Positions 25,527 to 34,498 of a stretch of DNA of 64,000 nucleotides are shown in pieces. A program made the translations under genes and the position numbers. Each line of letters opens with the position of its first letter. The stretch's first letter is position 1. This DNA comes from Chitinophagaceae bacterium (GTDB lineage: Bacteria; Bacteroidota; Bacteroidia; Chitinophagales; Chitinophagaceae): NCBI GenBank assembly GCA_016786885.1, contig JAEUVO010000057.1:1-64000 (forward strand), in the 5' to 3' direction. The notes under the pieces were generated by a model. The model searched no databases and had not been told where the DNA came from. It worked only from the letters and a program-made list of their open reading frames with translations.

Positions 25527-25874
25527 TTAGTCTCTTTTTCTTTTTGTTCTTACTTCTCCGGGCTTACTGGTTTTGGCAACAGGCTCATTTGTACCGGCAG
25601 GGGGTTTGGTTTCAGTAACCACCGGTTCAGGTTTAGTAGCTACAGTCGAATCCTTATCAGCGACGATCATACCTTTTGCTAAAGCAATATTGTTTTCTTG
25701 CAAACTATCATTATCTATTTCCAGGAACCTGATGGCAACAGCCTGAGTGTCTTTCGCCAGGTTATTTGCTGGTCTGAATAACCGGCTGACATATTCCTTA
25801 CCGGTTGCACAACTTGCAGCCAGTGCCACTATTATCATCAAAATAACCGCTTGTACTATTTTAGATGCTTGCAT
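25527..25874 (-). CDS. Hypothetical lipoprotein with Pro/Lys tail
   Basis: 115 residues from the ATG at 25874; the longer frame adds a non-signal leader. A hydrophobic signal (IVQAVILMIIVALAASCAT) carries the lipobox. The mature part has a short helix (YVSRLFRPANNLAKDTQAVA) and a C-terminal low-complexity tail (TETKPPAGTNEPVAKTSKPG, ending KRKRD). Unknown function. Confidence 0.55.
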   Translation of the reverse strand: MQASKIVQAVILMIIVALAASCATGKEYVSRLFRPANNLAKDTQAVAIRFLEIDNDSLQENNIALAKGMIVADKDSTVATKPEPVVTETKPPAGTNEPVAKTSKPGEVRTKRKRD

Positions 25875-25955
25875 GGCTATAGATTTTACTTTAGTTACCT
25901 TAACAACGTAATTACATTTCAATTCATTTGCCATAAAATCTTAAAATCACAGAAC

Positions 25956-26411
25956 ATGAAATACTTTTTCATACTATTAACAGTAATTGCTTATGGAGTA
26001 ACTGTAAAAGCTCAAACGGCTGAGGATTCAGTTAAGGCCGTTATCAATAACCTTTTTTCAGGAATGAAGAATGCTGACGCAGCATTACTAAAAAGTTGTT
26101 TTGCCGACAGCATGGTTTTGCAAACCATATCCAGGGATAAAGAAGGAAAATTAGTTGTTAAGAATGAGGATCCTGCAGGTTTTATTGATTTTGTCAGCAA
26201 ACAAAAACCAGGAGCGGCTGATGAAAGGATCAGCTTTGAAACTATTAAAATAGATGGACCCCTGGCAATAGTATGGACACCTTACAATTTTTACTTTAAT
26301 GGCCAGTTCAGCCATTGTGGAGTAAACTCATTCCAGGTTATCCGGTTTAGTACCGGATGGAAAATTCAATACCTGGTGGATACCAGGAGAAGGCAGGGTT
26401 GTACACAGTAA
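25956..26411 (+). CDS. Exported NTF2-like domain protein
   Basis: 151 residues from the ATG at 25956 (an upstream in-frame start lies in the promoter region). Signal peptide MKYFFILLTVIAYGVTVKAQ. NTF2-like pattern: helix with VKAVINNLFSGMKNADAALL, core strand SCFADSMVLQTISRDKEGKL, and the terminal sheet GQFSHCGVNSFQVIRFSTGW. The two domains of this kind in the window (also 12732-13178) are not close in sequence. Confidence 0.7.
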   Translation: MKYFFILLTVIAYGVTVKAQTAEDSVKAVINNLFSGMKNADAALLKSCFADSMVLQTISRDKEGKLVVKNEDPAGFIDFVSKQKPGAADERISFETIKIDGPLAIVWTPYNFYFNGQFSHCGVNSFQVIRFSTGWKIQYLVDTRRRQGCTQ

Positions 26412-26443
26412 TTAAATAAACATTAGCTGGCAGGCAAAAAGAA

Positions 26444-26475
26444 ACCCTCCGTGGAAACGGAGGGTGTAAACCAAA
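26444..26475 (-). terminator. Terminator between hsp20 and the convergent gene
   Basis: ACCCTCCGT-GGAA-ACGGAGGGT; on the minus strand it is followed by TTTCTTTTTG, so it mainly ends the hsp20 transcript. Confidence 0.7.
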
Positions 26476-26511
26476 ACCAACTGCTTATGAGAAAACTTTT
26501 ATGATAAGAAC

Positions 26512-26958
26512 TTATTTAATTACAATTTCTGTAGCTGATGCTTTGACTGCTTCTTTCTTCGGAAGGTTTAATGTCAACACTCCATTGACGTAAGAAGCTT
26601 CGATGTTCGTTGCATCAATTTTTTCATCTAGTGTGAAAGATCTCTTAAAAGAACGGAAGCTGTACTCCCTGCGAACCTGCTTTTCATTTTCTGCCTTCGC
26701 TTCACTTTCCTTCTCGGCTGAGATAGTAAGTAAATCCTGATCAAGATTTACTTTAAAATCATTTTTTTCAAAGCCTGGAGCTACTACTTCCAGCAGGTAA
26801 TTTTTTTCTGTTTCTTTGACGTTTACCGGCACCGAACCCTTTCTTTCAGGATTGTTAAAATCGGTTTTAAACAATACAGGTAGTTCAGTAAAAAGATCAT
26901 CAACAAAGTTGTTGAGTGTTCCTTCAAAAGGTCTGCTGTTAAATTTTACGTAAGCCAT
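26512..26958 (-). CDS. Small heat-shock protein (Hsp20/alpha-crystallin)
   Basis: 148 residues. The alpha-crystallin domain runs from about residue 42: PVNVKETEKNYLLEVVAPGF, FKVNLDQDLLTISAEKESEA, YSFRSFKRSFTLDEKI and the conserved GVLTLNLPKKE. The short divergent N-terminus is usual. It binds unfolded proteins in the cytoplasm. The upstream region is AT-rich; no CIRCE or clear stress operator seen. Confidence 0.93.
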   Translation of the reverse strand: MAYVKFNSRPFEGTLNNFVDDLFTELPVLFKTDFNNPERKGSVPVNVKETEKNYLLEVVAPGFEKNDFKVNLDQDLLTISAEKESEAKAENEKQVRREYSFRSFKRSFTLDEKIDATNIEASYVNGVLTLNLPKKEAVKASATEIVIK

Positions 26959-27157
26959 AGTTATTTAGTTTTATTATTTGAATTGCTTGGACACAGGAAC
27001 TTTGTCAAACTATATACCAGCAGGCTATACAGCATTTTTTCATGTCAATCAGGGTAATGTTTGCTGTTTTCAAGGACAAAATTTCCGAAAAGGGGAATTT
27101 TTGCTGACATAATTTCCTTTGGTTACACTATCGCAGAACTGCAACGAACTATTTCAT

Positions 27158-27165
27158 TATTTTTG
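27158..27165 (+). promoter_or_regulatory. Bacteroidota-type -7 box upstream of the bacilliredoxin gene
   Basis: TATTTTTG fits TAnnTTTG, 20 bp before the ATG. Confidence 0.4.
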
Positions 27166-27185
27166 CGTTCCATAAAAAACAAATT

Positions 27186-27602
27186 ATGTATCCTGAAGAA
27201 ATAGTAATTCCGATGAAAGAAGAATTGACAGAAAACGGCTTTTCTGAGATGTTGACCTCTGCGGAAGTAGAATCACAATTGACAAAAGAAGGCACAACGC
27301 TGGTAATGATCAATTCTGTTTGTGGTTGTTCCGCAGGTACAGCCCGCCCCGGCGTACTAATGGCTGTGGCTAATGCCGCCAAAAAACCGGATTTTTTGAC
27401 TACTTCCTTCGCAGGTTTTGATATTGAAGCAATAAAGACCTTGCGCCAGCATTTGATGCCTTATCCGCCTTCATCACCTGCTATTGCATTATTTAAAAAC
27501 GGACAGCTGGTTCATTTTATTGAAAGGCACCAGATAGAAGGCAGGCCTGCCCAGGTAATAGCGCAAAATCTCATTGGAGCGTTTGAGCAGCATTGTAATT
27601 AA
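27186..27602 (+). CDS. BrxA/BrxB family bacilliredoxin
   Basis: 138 residues, thioredoxin-fold with the C46-G-C48 motif in MINSVCGCSAGTARPGV, the bacilliredoxin signature (YphP/YqiW family). A cytoplasmic de-bacillithiolase, implying that bacillithiol is the low-molecular-weight thiol here. It has its own promoter and terminator. The CGC motif makes the family call strong. Confidence 0.92.
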   Translation: MYPEEIVIPMKEELTENGFSEMLTSAEVESQLTKEGTTLVMINSVCGCSAGTARPGVLMAVANAAKKPDFLTTSFAGFDIEAIKTLRQHLMPYPPSSPAIALFKNGQLVHFIERHQIEGRPAQVIAQNLIGAFEQHCN

Positions 27603-27623
27603 AAGTTTTTAGCATTTATTTTT

Positions 27624-27654
27624 AGCTTCGATCCCTTGGTGGTCGGAGCTTTTT
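27624..27654 (+). terminator. Terminator after the bacilliredoxin gene
   Basis: AGCTTCGA pairs with TCGGAGCT (one wobble) across an 11-nt loop, then TTTT. Confidence 0.6.
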
Positions 27655-27729
27655 GTTATAATAAATACTCCCTGTTTGAGGGTAACAGCTCACCGCTTAT
27701 TAGTATATTCGCCTTCTTTAAATAACAAC

Positions 27730-28899
27730 ATGTATCCCAATCTATATTACGCTTTTAAGGACCTTTTTGGAGTGGAATGGCCGTTTCTCAGGTTTGTTAA
27801 CTCTTTTGGTTTTTTTGTTGCCGTTGCATTCATTGTTGCAGCTATGGTTCTAGCTGCGGAATTACGGCGTAAGAGTAAACAGGGACTTTTCCAGCCTACT
27901 GAAATGCAGGTAATGGTGGGGCAGCCTGCAACTATAGCAGATCTGCTGCTCAATTTTTTATTAGGATTTCTTCTTGGCTATAAGATTGTGGCACTTTTTA
28001 TACTTGACAGCTCTGCCACCGAAGATCCTCAGGCTTTTATCTTTTCTTCGCTAGGCAGCTGGCCGGCGGGTATTGTACTTGGGTTGTTCTTTGCCGGCTT
28101 GAAATGGTGGGAAAAGAATAAACAAAAACTGGATAAGCCTGAAAAAAGAACAGTAAGAATATGGCCACAGGACAGGGTAGGTGAGATTACGATTATTGCT
28201 CTGGTGTTTGGCTTGTTGGGAGCGAAGCTCTTTGATATTTTTGAAAACTGGAGTGATTTTCTCAAACGTCCTTCTGATTATATTTTCTCTGCCAAAGGCT
28301 TAACTTTTTATGGGGGACTTATTTGTGCAGCCCTTGCTATTTGGTGGTATGCCAAAAAGCATAAGATAGGATTTTGGCACTTGAATGATGCCCTGGCGCC
28401 AACGATGATGCTGGCCTATGCTGTAGGGAGAATCGGATGCCAGGTATCCGGAGATGGTGACTGGGGAATAGAAAACACAAATGCCAAGCCTTTTGGTTGG
28501 TTGCCCGGCTGGATGTGGTCTTACAAATACCCTCATAATGTGAATGAGGTGGGAATTCCTATCCAGGGATGTAACGATACAAAATTCTGTAATGAACTGC
28601 CTGTCGGGGTGTATCCAACTCCATTTTACGAGATAGTCATTTGTTTCATCCTGTTTCTTGTACTTTGGTCGCTTAGAAAAAAACTTAAGATACCTGGAAC
28701 AATTATGGCGTTATACCTTATGTTGAATGGATTGGAACGTTTTTTTATTGAAAAGATCCGGGTAAATACCCGGCTTAATGTTTTTGGGTTTCAACCTACC
28801 CAGGCTGAGGTTATTTCGTCCTTGCTTTTCATTTCAGGGTTAGTTTTGTGGATATGGCTCAACCGCAGAGCGAAACAACAGAAATCCACAAAGGAGTAG
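27730..28899 (+). CDS. lgt: Prolipoprotein diacylglyceryl transferase
   Basis: 389 residues from the ATG at 27730; the upstream frame adds a non-conserved leader. Seven or so TM segments (FFVAVAFIVAAMVLAAELRR, LLNFLLGFLLGYKIVALFIL, FYGGLICAALAIWWYAKKHK) and the Lgt signature HLNDALAPTMMLAYAVGRIG (H and R-G of the HGGLIGGR-like site) and EIVICFILFLVLW. It attaches diacylglycerol to the lipobox Cys of prolipoproteins, which fits the many lipoproteins in this window. Longer than E. coli Lgt (291) as is common in Bacteroidota. Confidence 0.93.
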   Translation: MYPNLYYAFKDLFGVEWPFLRFVNSFGFFVAVAFIVAAMVLAAELRRKSKQGLFQPTEMQVMVGQPATIADLLLNFLLGFLLGYKIVALFILDSSATEDPQAFIFSSLGSWPAGIVLGLFFAGLKWWEKNKQKLDKPEKRTVRIWPQDRVGEITIIALVFGLLGAKLFDIFENWSDFLKRPSDYIFSAKGLTFYGGLICAALAIWWYAKKHKIGFWHLNDALAPTMMLAYAVGRIGCQVSGDGDWGIENTNAKPFGWLPGWMWSYKYPHNVNEVGIPIQGCNDTKFCNELPVGVYPTPFYEIVICFILFLVLWSLRKKLKIPGTIMALYLMLNGLERFFIEKIRVNTRLNVFGFQPTQAEVISSLLFISGLVLWIWLNRRAKQQKSTKE

Positions 28900-29067
28900 A
28901 AAGGAGTCCTTTTTTTACTTTTTTTTCGGGATTTTTATTTTTTAGTTGTTGTCCCAAACCCTTGCCAGAACTGCATTTCCGTGATTAGTTAAAATACGGA
29001 ATCGTTTGCGATACAATTGTGGGTAATTTTTCACGTCTAAACGCTATGAGAAACGGCTATTTTTAGC

Positions 29068-29075
29068 TATTTTTG
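29068..29075 (+). promoter_or_regulatory. Bacteroidota-type -7 box upstream of the primary sigma factor gene
   Basis: TATTTTTG fits TAnnTTTG, about 110 bp before the ATG, giving a long leader. No -33 TTTG at the usual distance. Confidence 0.35.
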
Positions 29076-29183
29076 CAGACAGTCCCGGACGGTAAATTCA
29101 TACTCTGCATTAACTATCCATTTGCAACAATTTGCAAACAAAGACTGTCTTCTATTTGTTGATATTATAAAATTTCTTAAGTT

Positions 29184-30059
29184 ATGAGGCAGCTCAAAAT
29201 TGCTACCCAGATTACGAACAGGGATTCCCAGGCCGTAGAAAAGTATTTACAGGAGATCTCAAAAATTTCTATGATTACGCCGGAGGAAGAGACAACTCTT
29301 GCTCAGCGTATCAAGATGTTCAACAGAAATCCCGTTGATTCTCAAAGGGCTTTGGATAAGCTTGTTCAGGCCAACCTTCGTTTTGTAGTGTCTGTGGCAA
29401 AGCAATATCAACATCAGGGGTTGTCACTTAGTGACCTTATTAACGAGGGTAACCTCGGCTTGATCAAAGCGGCACAACGCTTTGATGAAACTAAAGGTTT
29501 CAAATTCATTTCTTACGCTGTGTGGTGGATTCGCCAATCTATACTGCAGGCGTTGGCAGAGCAGGGCAGATTAGTCCGCTTGCCACAAAACAAAATTGGC
29601 ACCTATAACAAAGCTAACAAAGCCTATATGGCTTTTGAGCAAGAGCATGAAAGAGAGCCTTCTACTGAAGAGCTTGCTGAATTACTGGAGATGAGTGAGA
29701 CTGAGATCAACAATATTTTCCAAAGTAATACCCGTCACACATCATTGGATGCACCTGTGCATGAAGCCGAGGATGTAGCTATGGGTGATCTGCTGGAAGG
29801 TAGCGATGATACTGATGATGATGTGATGAAAGACTCATTAAGAAATGAGATACGCCGGGTTTTAAAATCATTGTCTCCAAGAGAAGCCGAAATCGTAAAT
29901 GCTTATTTTGGCCTGGATGGCGAAAATGGAGTAACTATTGAGCAGATCGGACAAAAGTACGATTTGACAAAAGAACGTATCCGGCAGATCAAAGAACGAG
30001 CTATTAAGCGTTTGCAAAAAGCCCGTTACAGCAGTGCATTGAAAGCCTATTTAGGTTAA
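29184..30059 (+). CDS. rpoD: RNA polymerase primary sigma factor, short SigA type
   Basis: 291 residues. Region 1.2 (DSQAVEKYLQEISKISMITP), region 2 (LRFVVSVAKQYQHQGLSLSD and GFKFISYAVWWIRQSI), region 3 and region 4 (LSPREAEIVNAYFGLDGENG, YDLTKERIRQIKERAIKRLQ). Bacteroidota use such a short primary sigma lacking region 1.1, and it recognises TTTG/TAnnTTTG promoters, as found here. The N-terminal MRQLKIATQITNRDSQ start matches the family. A terminator hairpin follows. Confidence 0.97.
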   Translation: MRQLKIATQITNRDSQAVEKYLQEISKISMITPEEETTLAQRIKMFNRNPVDSQRALDKLVQANLRFVVSVAKQYQHQGLSLSDLINEGNLGLIKAAQRFDETKGFKFISYAVWWIRQSILQALAEQGRLVRLPQNKIGTYNKANKAYMAFEQEHEREPSTEELAELLEMSETEINNIFQSNTRHTSLDAPVHEAEDVAMGDLLEGSDDTDDDVMKDSLRNEIRRVLKSLSPREAEIVNAYFGLDGENGVTIEQIGQKYDLTKERIRQIKERAIKRLQKARYSSALKAYLG

Positions 30060-30088
30060 GATATTTAAGATGGTGGGTTAATTTAAAA

Positions 30089-30130
30089 TAGTTCCGGTTC
30101 TCGCTTATTGTGAGGCCGGAATTGTTTTTT
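30089..30130 (+). terminator. Terminator after the sigma factor gene
   Basis: AGTTCCGG ... GCCGGAATT hairpin with TTCTCGC/GTGAG pairing, then TGTTTTTTC. Confidence 0.65.
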
Positions 30131-30166
30131 CAAAACAATTACTATTCTTATCTGTTAAATAGTTCT

Positions 30167-31051
30167 ATGAGAATCCATTTCTTATCTTTTATTATAGTAT
30201 GTTTTTCACTTATTTCCTGTGAAAGGAATGTATCTTTTGACCTGGATGAAGTTTCTCCTAAACTTGTCGTTGAAGGAACAATCGAAAATGGGCAGCCTCC
30301 CATAATTTATCTTTCCCGCAGCCTTGATTATTTTTCAGAGATTAGTCCTGACATATTAGCTAACAGCTTCGTACGAAATGCTGAGGTATTTGTTTCAAAC
30401 GGTATTTTAATGCATAAACTGAAGGAATACATTTTGCCTTTAGGCGGCGGATATAATGCTTATTATTTCTCTATCGATTCAGCTGATCTCGCAACCGCTT
30501 TCACGGGGCAATTAAATACCACCTACTCCTTGCGAATACTATGGGAAGGCAAAGAATATACAGCTACTACCCGTATTACTAATATTACCCGGCAAATTGA
30601 CTCGTTATTTTGGAAACCTGCTCCTGCAGGCAATCCTCCGGAGAAAGTGGCTGTAATGATAAGAGCTACTGATCCGGCTGGCTTTGGAGATTATGTACGG
30701 TATTTTACAAAGCAAAACGGGGATCCTTTTTATCCGGGGCTTAATTCAGTGTACGATGACCAGGTAATTGACGGGTCAACATATGAGGTGCAGGTGGAAA
30801 GAGGCATTTTGCGTACAGGTTCTACACCAGAAGCATATAGTTTTTTTGATAAAGGGGATACGGTTACAGTCAAACTCAGCAATATTGATAAGGCGACTTA
30901 TGATTTTTGGAGAACAATGGAATTCACATATGCCAGCGTAGGTAACCCCTTCTCTTCCCCGACTAAGGTGATGAGTAATATTAACGGAGGAGGACTTGGT
31001 TATTTTGGTGGCTATGCTGCCCAATACAGAACGATCATCATCCCGCAATAA
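30167..31051 (+). CDS. DUF4249 family lipoprotein
   Basis: 294 residues from the ATG at 30167. Lipobox LISCERN. The body matches DUF4249: an early FDLDEVSPKLVVEGTIENG, then IDSLFWKPA and CNA-like beta strands. DUF4249 lipoproteins usually pair with an OMP_b-brl-type receptor, but here the neighbour is another small lipoprotein and then trxB, so the partner is missing. Probably a surface binding protein. Confidence 0.82.
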   Translation: MRIHFLSFIIVCFSLISCERNVSFDLDEVSPKLVVEGTIENGQPPIIYLSRSLDYFSEISPDILANSFVRNAEVFVSNGILMHKLKEYILPLGGGYNAYYFSIDSADLATAFTGQLNTTYSLRILWEGKEYTATTRITNITRQIDSLFWKPAPAGNPPEKVAVMIRATDPAGFGDYVRYFTKQNGDPFYPGLNSVYDDQVIDGSTYEVQVERGILRTGSTPEAYSFFDKGDTVTVKLSNIDKATYDFWRTMEFTYASVGNPFSSPTKVMSNINGGGLGYFGGYAAQYRTIIIPQ

Positions 31052-31067
31052 GCCTACGATATAATTG

Positions 31068-31622
31068 ATGAGGAAAATCTTGTTTATAGCTGGTATAGTA
31101 ATGCTCTTTTTTTCTTCCTGTAAAGAAAGGCATAAACTTTATGCATCAGACCAGTTACAAATTGGTGCTGAAGGCGATACTGCCTGGAGCATCGGAATGA
31201 GGAAATACACAATGAGTTTTAATAAGTACAGGAGAGAAAACGGACTTCCGCTGCTGACCAAAGATTTTTACCTGGTCAATAGCGGTGGAGATTATGCAGA
31301 ATGGAAAAATCCAGCCAGTAAATACCCGGGCTTTGATACAAAGATCGTTGTATGGTATGGCTGGGGCGAAAAGGAGCCTTTCCTGGTATGGGAGAATAAT
31401 CTCTATAATGGGAGGAATGGTGAGGTACTAAGTTTCAGGTACGGAAGGAAAAATTCCGATTCTTTAATAATGAACTACTCGTCTTTGGATCCGTTATATA
31501 TAAAGGAGAAAGATACTCTTTATTGGAGATCGTACCGGTATTTTAAAAGTAATAAAGACACTGCACAAATATTCAGGAAAGAACAATATGATTCCATATT
31601 GCATGATTGGGGGATCAGGTAA
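31068..31622 (+). CDS. Hypothetical lipoprotein downstream of the DUF4249 gene
   Basis: 184 residues from the ATG at 31068 (a TTG one codon earlier is less likely). Lipobox LFFSSCKER. The body is not recognised; it has aromatic and charged strands (NKYRRENGLPLLTKDFYLVN, YGWGEKEPFLVWENNLYNGR, LYWRSYRYFKSNKDTAQIF). Only 16 bp separate it from the DUF4249 gene, so the pair is probably one operon and the two proteins may act together. Confidence 0.65.
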   Translation: MRKILFIAGIVMLFFSSCKERHKLYASDQLQIGAEGDTAWSIGMRKYTMSFNKYRRENGLPLLTKDFYLVNSGGDYAEWKNPASKYPGFDTKIVVWYGWGEKEPFLVWENNLYNGRNGEVLSFRYGRKNSDSLIMNYSSLDPLYIKEKDTLYWRSYRYFKSNKDTAQIFRKEQYDSILHDWGIR

Positions 31623-31724
31623 GAGGACTTGCAATGTTTTTATGCACACAGTTCAGGATGTCACATAAGTGATAATATGGAACTGTATTTACCACTATTT
31701 TTGAAGGAATATAAAAGAACAGAA

Positions 31725-32666
31725 ATGGCAACTACAGAAAGGGTTCATTGTCTTATTATCGGATCTGGACCGGCAGGATATACAGCAGCTATTTATGCAT
31801 CAAGGGCAGGATTGAATCCTGTTTTATACCAGGGAATTCAGCCGGGCGGTCAGCTGACCATCACTACTGAAGTAGAGAATTATCCCGGCTACCCGGATGG
31901 CATCCAGGGGCCGGATATGATGGTACATTTTGAAAAGCAAGCAGCCCGGATGGGTACAGATATCAGGTATGGATTGGCAACCAAAGTTGATTTTACAGGG
32001 CCGGTTCATAAAGTGCAGATCGACGAAGAGAAATGGATAGAAGCTGATGCGGTTATTATTTCAACAGGTGCTTCTGCAAAATGGCTGGGGCTGGAAAGTG
32101 AGCAGCGACTGAATGGTTTTGGAGTAAGTGCCTGTGCTGTATGCGATGGTTTCTTTTTTAAAGGGAAAGAAGTAGCCATTGTAGGAGCAGGTGATACAGC
32201 AGCTGAAGAAGCTTTGTATTTATCAAAGATATGTTCACAGGTGCACATGATCGTACGCCGGGATGAAATGCGGGCCAGTAAAGTGATGCAGGATAGGGTG
32301 AAGAATACAGCTAATATCAAAATATACTGGAATAGTGAGACAGATGAAGTATTGGGAGATAAAAAAGTGAATGCGGTACGAATTAAGAATAATAAGACCG
32401 GGGAAAAACAAGAGGTACCTGTCAGTGCATTCTTTGTGGCAATTGGACATCAGCCAAACTCTGATATTTTCAAAGGTTGGATAGATATGGATGAGGCAGG
32501 TTATGTCAAGACCATTCCGGGTACCAGCAAAACAAATGTAGAAGGTGTATTTGCGTCAGGGGATGTACAGGATAAAGTTTACAGGCAGGCGGTTACTGCA
32601 GCCGGAAGTGGTTGTATGGCAGCTTTGGATGCTGAACGTTACCTTAGTGCAAAAGGAGTTCATTAA
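31725..32666 (+). CDS. trxB: Thioredoxin reductase
   Basis: 313 residues from the ATG at 31725; the upstream frame is not conserved. FAD-binding GSGPAGYTAAIYASRAGL at the N-terminus, the redox CAVC (C137 and C140) in ACAVCDGFFFKGK, NADPH-binding VAIVGAGDTAAEEALYL, and a C-terminal GVFASGDVQDKVYRQAVTAA. It reduces thioredoxin with NADPH. FolB follows after 9 bp, suggesting co-transcription though the functions are unrelated. Confidence 0.96.
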   Translation: MATTERVHCLIIGSGPAGYTAAIYASRAGLNPVLYQGIQPGGQLTITTEVENYPGYPDGIQGPDMMVHFEKQAARMGTDIRYGLATKVDFTGPVHKVQIDEEKWIEADAVIISTGASAKWLGLESEQRLNGFGVSACAVCDGFFFKGKEVAIVGAGDTAAEEALYLSKICSQVHMIVRRDEMRASKVMQDRVKNTANIKIYWNSETDEVLGDKKVNAVRIKNNKTGEKQEVPVSAFFVAIGHQPNSDIFKGWIDMDEAGYVKTIPGTSKTNVEGVFASGDVQDKVYRQAVTAAGSGCMAALDAERYLSAKGVH

Positions 32667-32675
32667 TCTGATATT

Positions 32676-33038
32676 ATGCATGGTATAATGACCATTGAGC
32701 TAAAAGGGCTCCGTTTTCATGCTTTTCATGGACTTTTTCCGGAAGAGAAAAAAACAGGCAATGATTTCGAAATAAATCTCATGGTCAGTTTTGTGCCAAA
32801 CAATACAATAATCAGGGATCTTGATTCAACTGTTGATTACGCAAGGTTGTATGAAATACTAAAGACGGAAATGCAAAAACCAAGAGCATTGCTTGAAACA
32901 CTGGCAATGGAAATCGCTGAATTAATTCACTCTTTGTTTCCTGAGATCAGGAGAATTGATATCAGTATCAGGAAAGATCAACCTCCAATTCTTCATTTTA
33001 CTGGCAATACCGGTGTGAGATATCAAATTGAATATTAG
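32676..33038 (+). CDS. folB: Dihydroneopterin aldolase
   Basis: 120 residues, the FolB length. LKGLRFHAFHGLFPEEKKTG carries the active-site Glu, and ISIRKDQPPI the conserved C-terminal Lys. It converts dihydroneopterin to hydroxymethyl-dihydropterin plus glycolaldehyde, in folate synthesis. Its stop overlaps the convergent coiled-coil gene by 4 bp. Confidence 0.9.
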   Translation: MHGIMTIELKGLRFHAFHGLFPEEKKTGNDFEINLMVSFVPNNTIIRDLDSTVDYARLYEILKTEMQKPRALLETLAMEIAELIHSLFPEIRRIDISIRKDQPPILHFTGNTGVRYQIEY

Positions 33039-33961
33039 TTCAATGCTTTACTGGTCTGGCCAATAAGATTTCCGTTATGATATAGTTGTAAAGTGTAATT
33101 GCCCGGCAGGTAGTTGTCTGCATTAAGCGAAAAAGAGAGTCGTTTAGTTTCACTTTTCAGATATTCAAACTTTATTTTACGGGTATAGCTTTTTCTCTCC
33201 CCTGTATGGGTAATCATTGGTGATGCAGACTCCCATACATCAGGAGTTAATACTTTACCATCTGGCTGGGTGATGATAATAAATACTTCAGCACTGCTGT
33301 AGTCATTAATATTATTCTGCACAGCAAAAGAAACTATTAGCTTACTTGCCTTTTTAGCAATATTGGTTTCCTGTTCCTTGTCATTTTTTAACGTAACGGG
33401 AGAAAGTTTTATCTCTGACGCAACAAACAAAGAAGCCCGGTCAACTTTTTCAGATAAAATCTTGTTTTCATCTCCAAGTTTTTTCATTGACTGCTGAAGA
33501 CCTGTTATTTCTCCATTCAATTGCACCATTACATCACTTAGCCGTTTCTTTTCCTCTTCGATATTAGTTTTTTCACCACGCAGTTCATCCACTAAAACCT
33601 GCAACTCAGCTATTTTCTTCCGGGCTGTTGTCATATCAGACTGACTGGCACCACGATTTCTGAGAATTCCATTTATCTCGGATCTTAATCTGTTGATCTC
33701 TCCCAGTTTCACATTTAATTCTGTTTTTAGAGAGTCGGCACCGGAACGGGTGGCACTCAACTGCTGATCCAGATTATTAAGAGAAGTAGAATATATTTTT
33801 CTAAGCGAATCCTGAACAGCCTCCGCTACAGCTGTTGAATCTTTAATAAATATTTCTTTTCGGTGGTTGGTATATTGTGTTTTGTCATAGAGGTGATAAA
33901 CCCATGTGCCTACCAATCCGACAGAGAGCATAACCAATAACAGGGTTTTAATATCCTTCAT
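33035..33961 (-). CDS. Membrane-anchored coiled-coil protein, paralogue A
   Basis: 308 residues. One N-terminal TM (LLLVMLSVGLVGTWVYHLYD) is followed by a long coiled coil, roughly residues 35-180 (LNVKLGEINRLRSEINGILR, KIAELQVLVDELRGEKTNIE), then a beta-rich C-terminal domain (KLIVSFAVQNNINDYSSAEV, FIIITQPDGKVLTPDVWESA). The whole protein aligns with the 35827-36801 product, including the TM, the coil-start pattern and the end LQLYHNGNLIGQTSKALN. A gene pair of this kind could form a rod anchored in the inner membrane and reaching into the periplasm. Confidence 0.7.
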   Translation of the reverse strand: MKDIKTLLLVMLSVGLVGTWVYHLYDKTQYTNHRKEIFIKDSTAVAEAVQDSLRKIYSTSLNNLDQQLSATRSGADSLKTELNVKLGEINRLRSEINGILRNRGASQSDMTTARKKIAELQVLVDELRGEKTNIEEEKKRLSDVMVQLNGEITGLQQSMKKLGDENKILSEKVDRASLFVASEIKLSPVTLKNDKEQETNIAKKASKLIVSFAVQNNINDYSSAEVFIIITQPDGKVLTPDVWESASPMITHTGERKSYTRKIKFEYLKSETKRLSFSLNADNYLPGNYTLQLYHNGNLIGQTSKALN

Positions 33962-33991
33962 AGGGACAAGCTATTAAATAAACGAGAAAAT

Positions 33992-34480
33992 TTATTTTTT
34001 GAATGTAAAACCTTTGGGAGCCTTTAATATACCAAAATCATACATATTTATATAAATGTAAACAGGTTTTGCAAGACCCTGGTAAGTTACTTCATACTTG
34101 TCAAGCAAGCCGCCATTATTGATAAATCCGTTAGGTGTGGTGAAAGGACAGCAACTACCTTTTCTAACATATTCCACCTCTTCGCCGTCGGGTCCCATCA
34201 ATGCATTCAGGAATCTTCTTTCATTAAGCGGTCCTTCGCTGTTTTTTACCCCACCTACCATAATAGGGTTCTTTTCTGTATATCCATACGCTTCATCATC
34301 AGAAATTTCCGTCAGTTCAAATGTATTATTATTCAATAACCGGGCTTGCGATTTAGAATAGGTCTTGTTACTGCTTGCTGAGGCAGAAGAACTGCCAGCC
34401 GAACTGGCAGAGGCTGCTTTTTTAGATGACCCGCATGCACTCAGGCTAAATGCAACAGCCAGTAAGATGAATTTATACAT
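33992..34480 (-). CDS. Hypothetical lipoprotein in the coiled-coil cluster
   Basis: 162 residues. Lipobox LSACGSS followed by a Ser/Ala/Lys linker (KKAASASSAGSSSASASSNK) that probably tethers it to a membrane. The folded part has DDEAYGYTEKNPIMVGGVKN and GSCCPFTTPNGFINNGGLLD, with a Cys-Cys pair and a closing YEVTYQGLAKPVYIYINMYD. Not recognised. The linker is unusually long and low in complexity. Cluster context (next to the exported actin-fold and coiled-coil proteins) is the best clue to role. Confidence 0.6.
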   Translation of the reverse strand: MYKFILLAVAFSLSACGSSKKAASASSAGSSSASASSNKTYSKSQARLLNNNTFELTEISDDEAYGYTEKNPIMVGGVKNSEGPLNERRFLNALMGPDGEEVEYVRKGSCCPFTTPNGFINNGGLLDKYEVTYQGLAKPVYIYINMYDFGILKAPKGFTFKK

Positions 34481-34498
34481 GGTAAAGTTTTTATTGAT

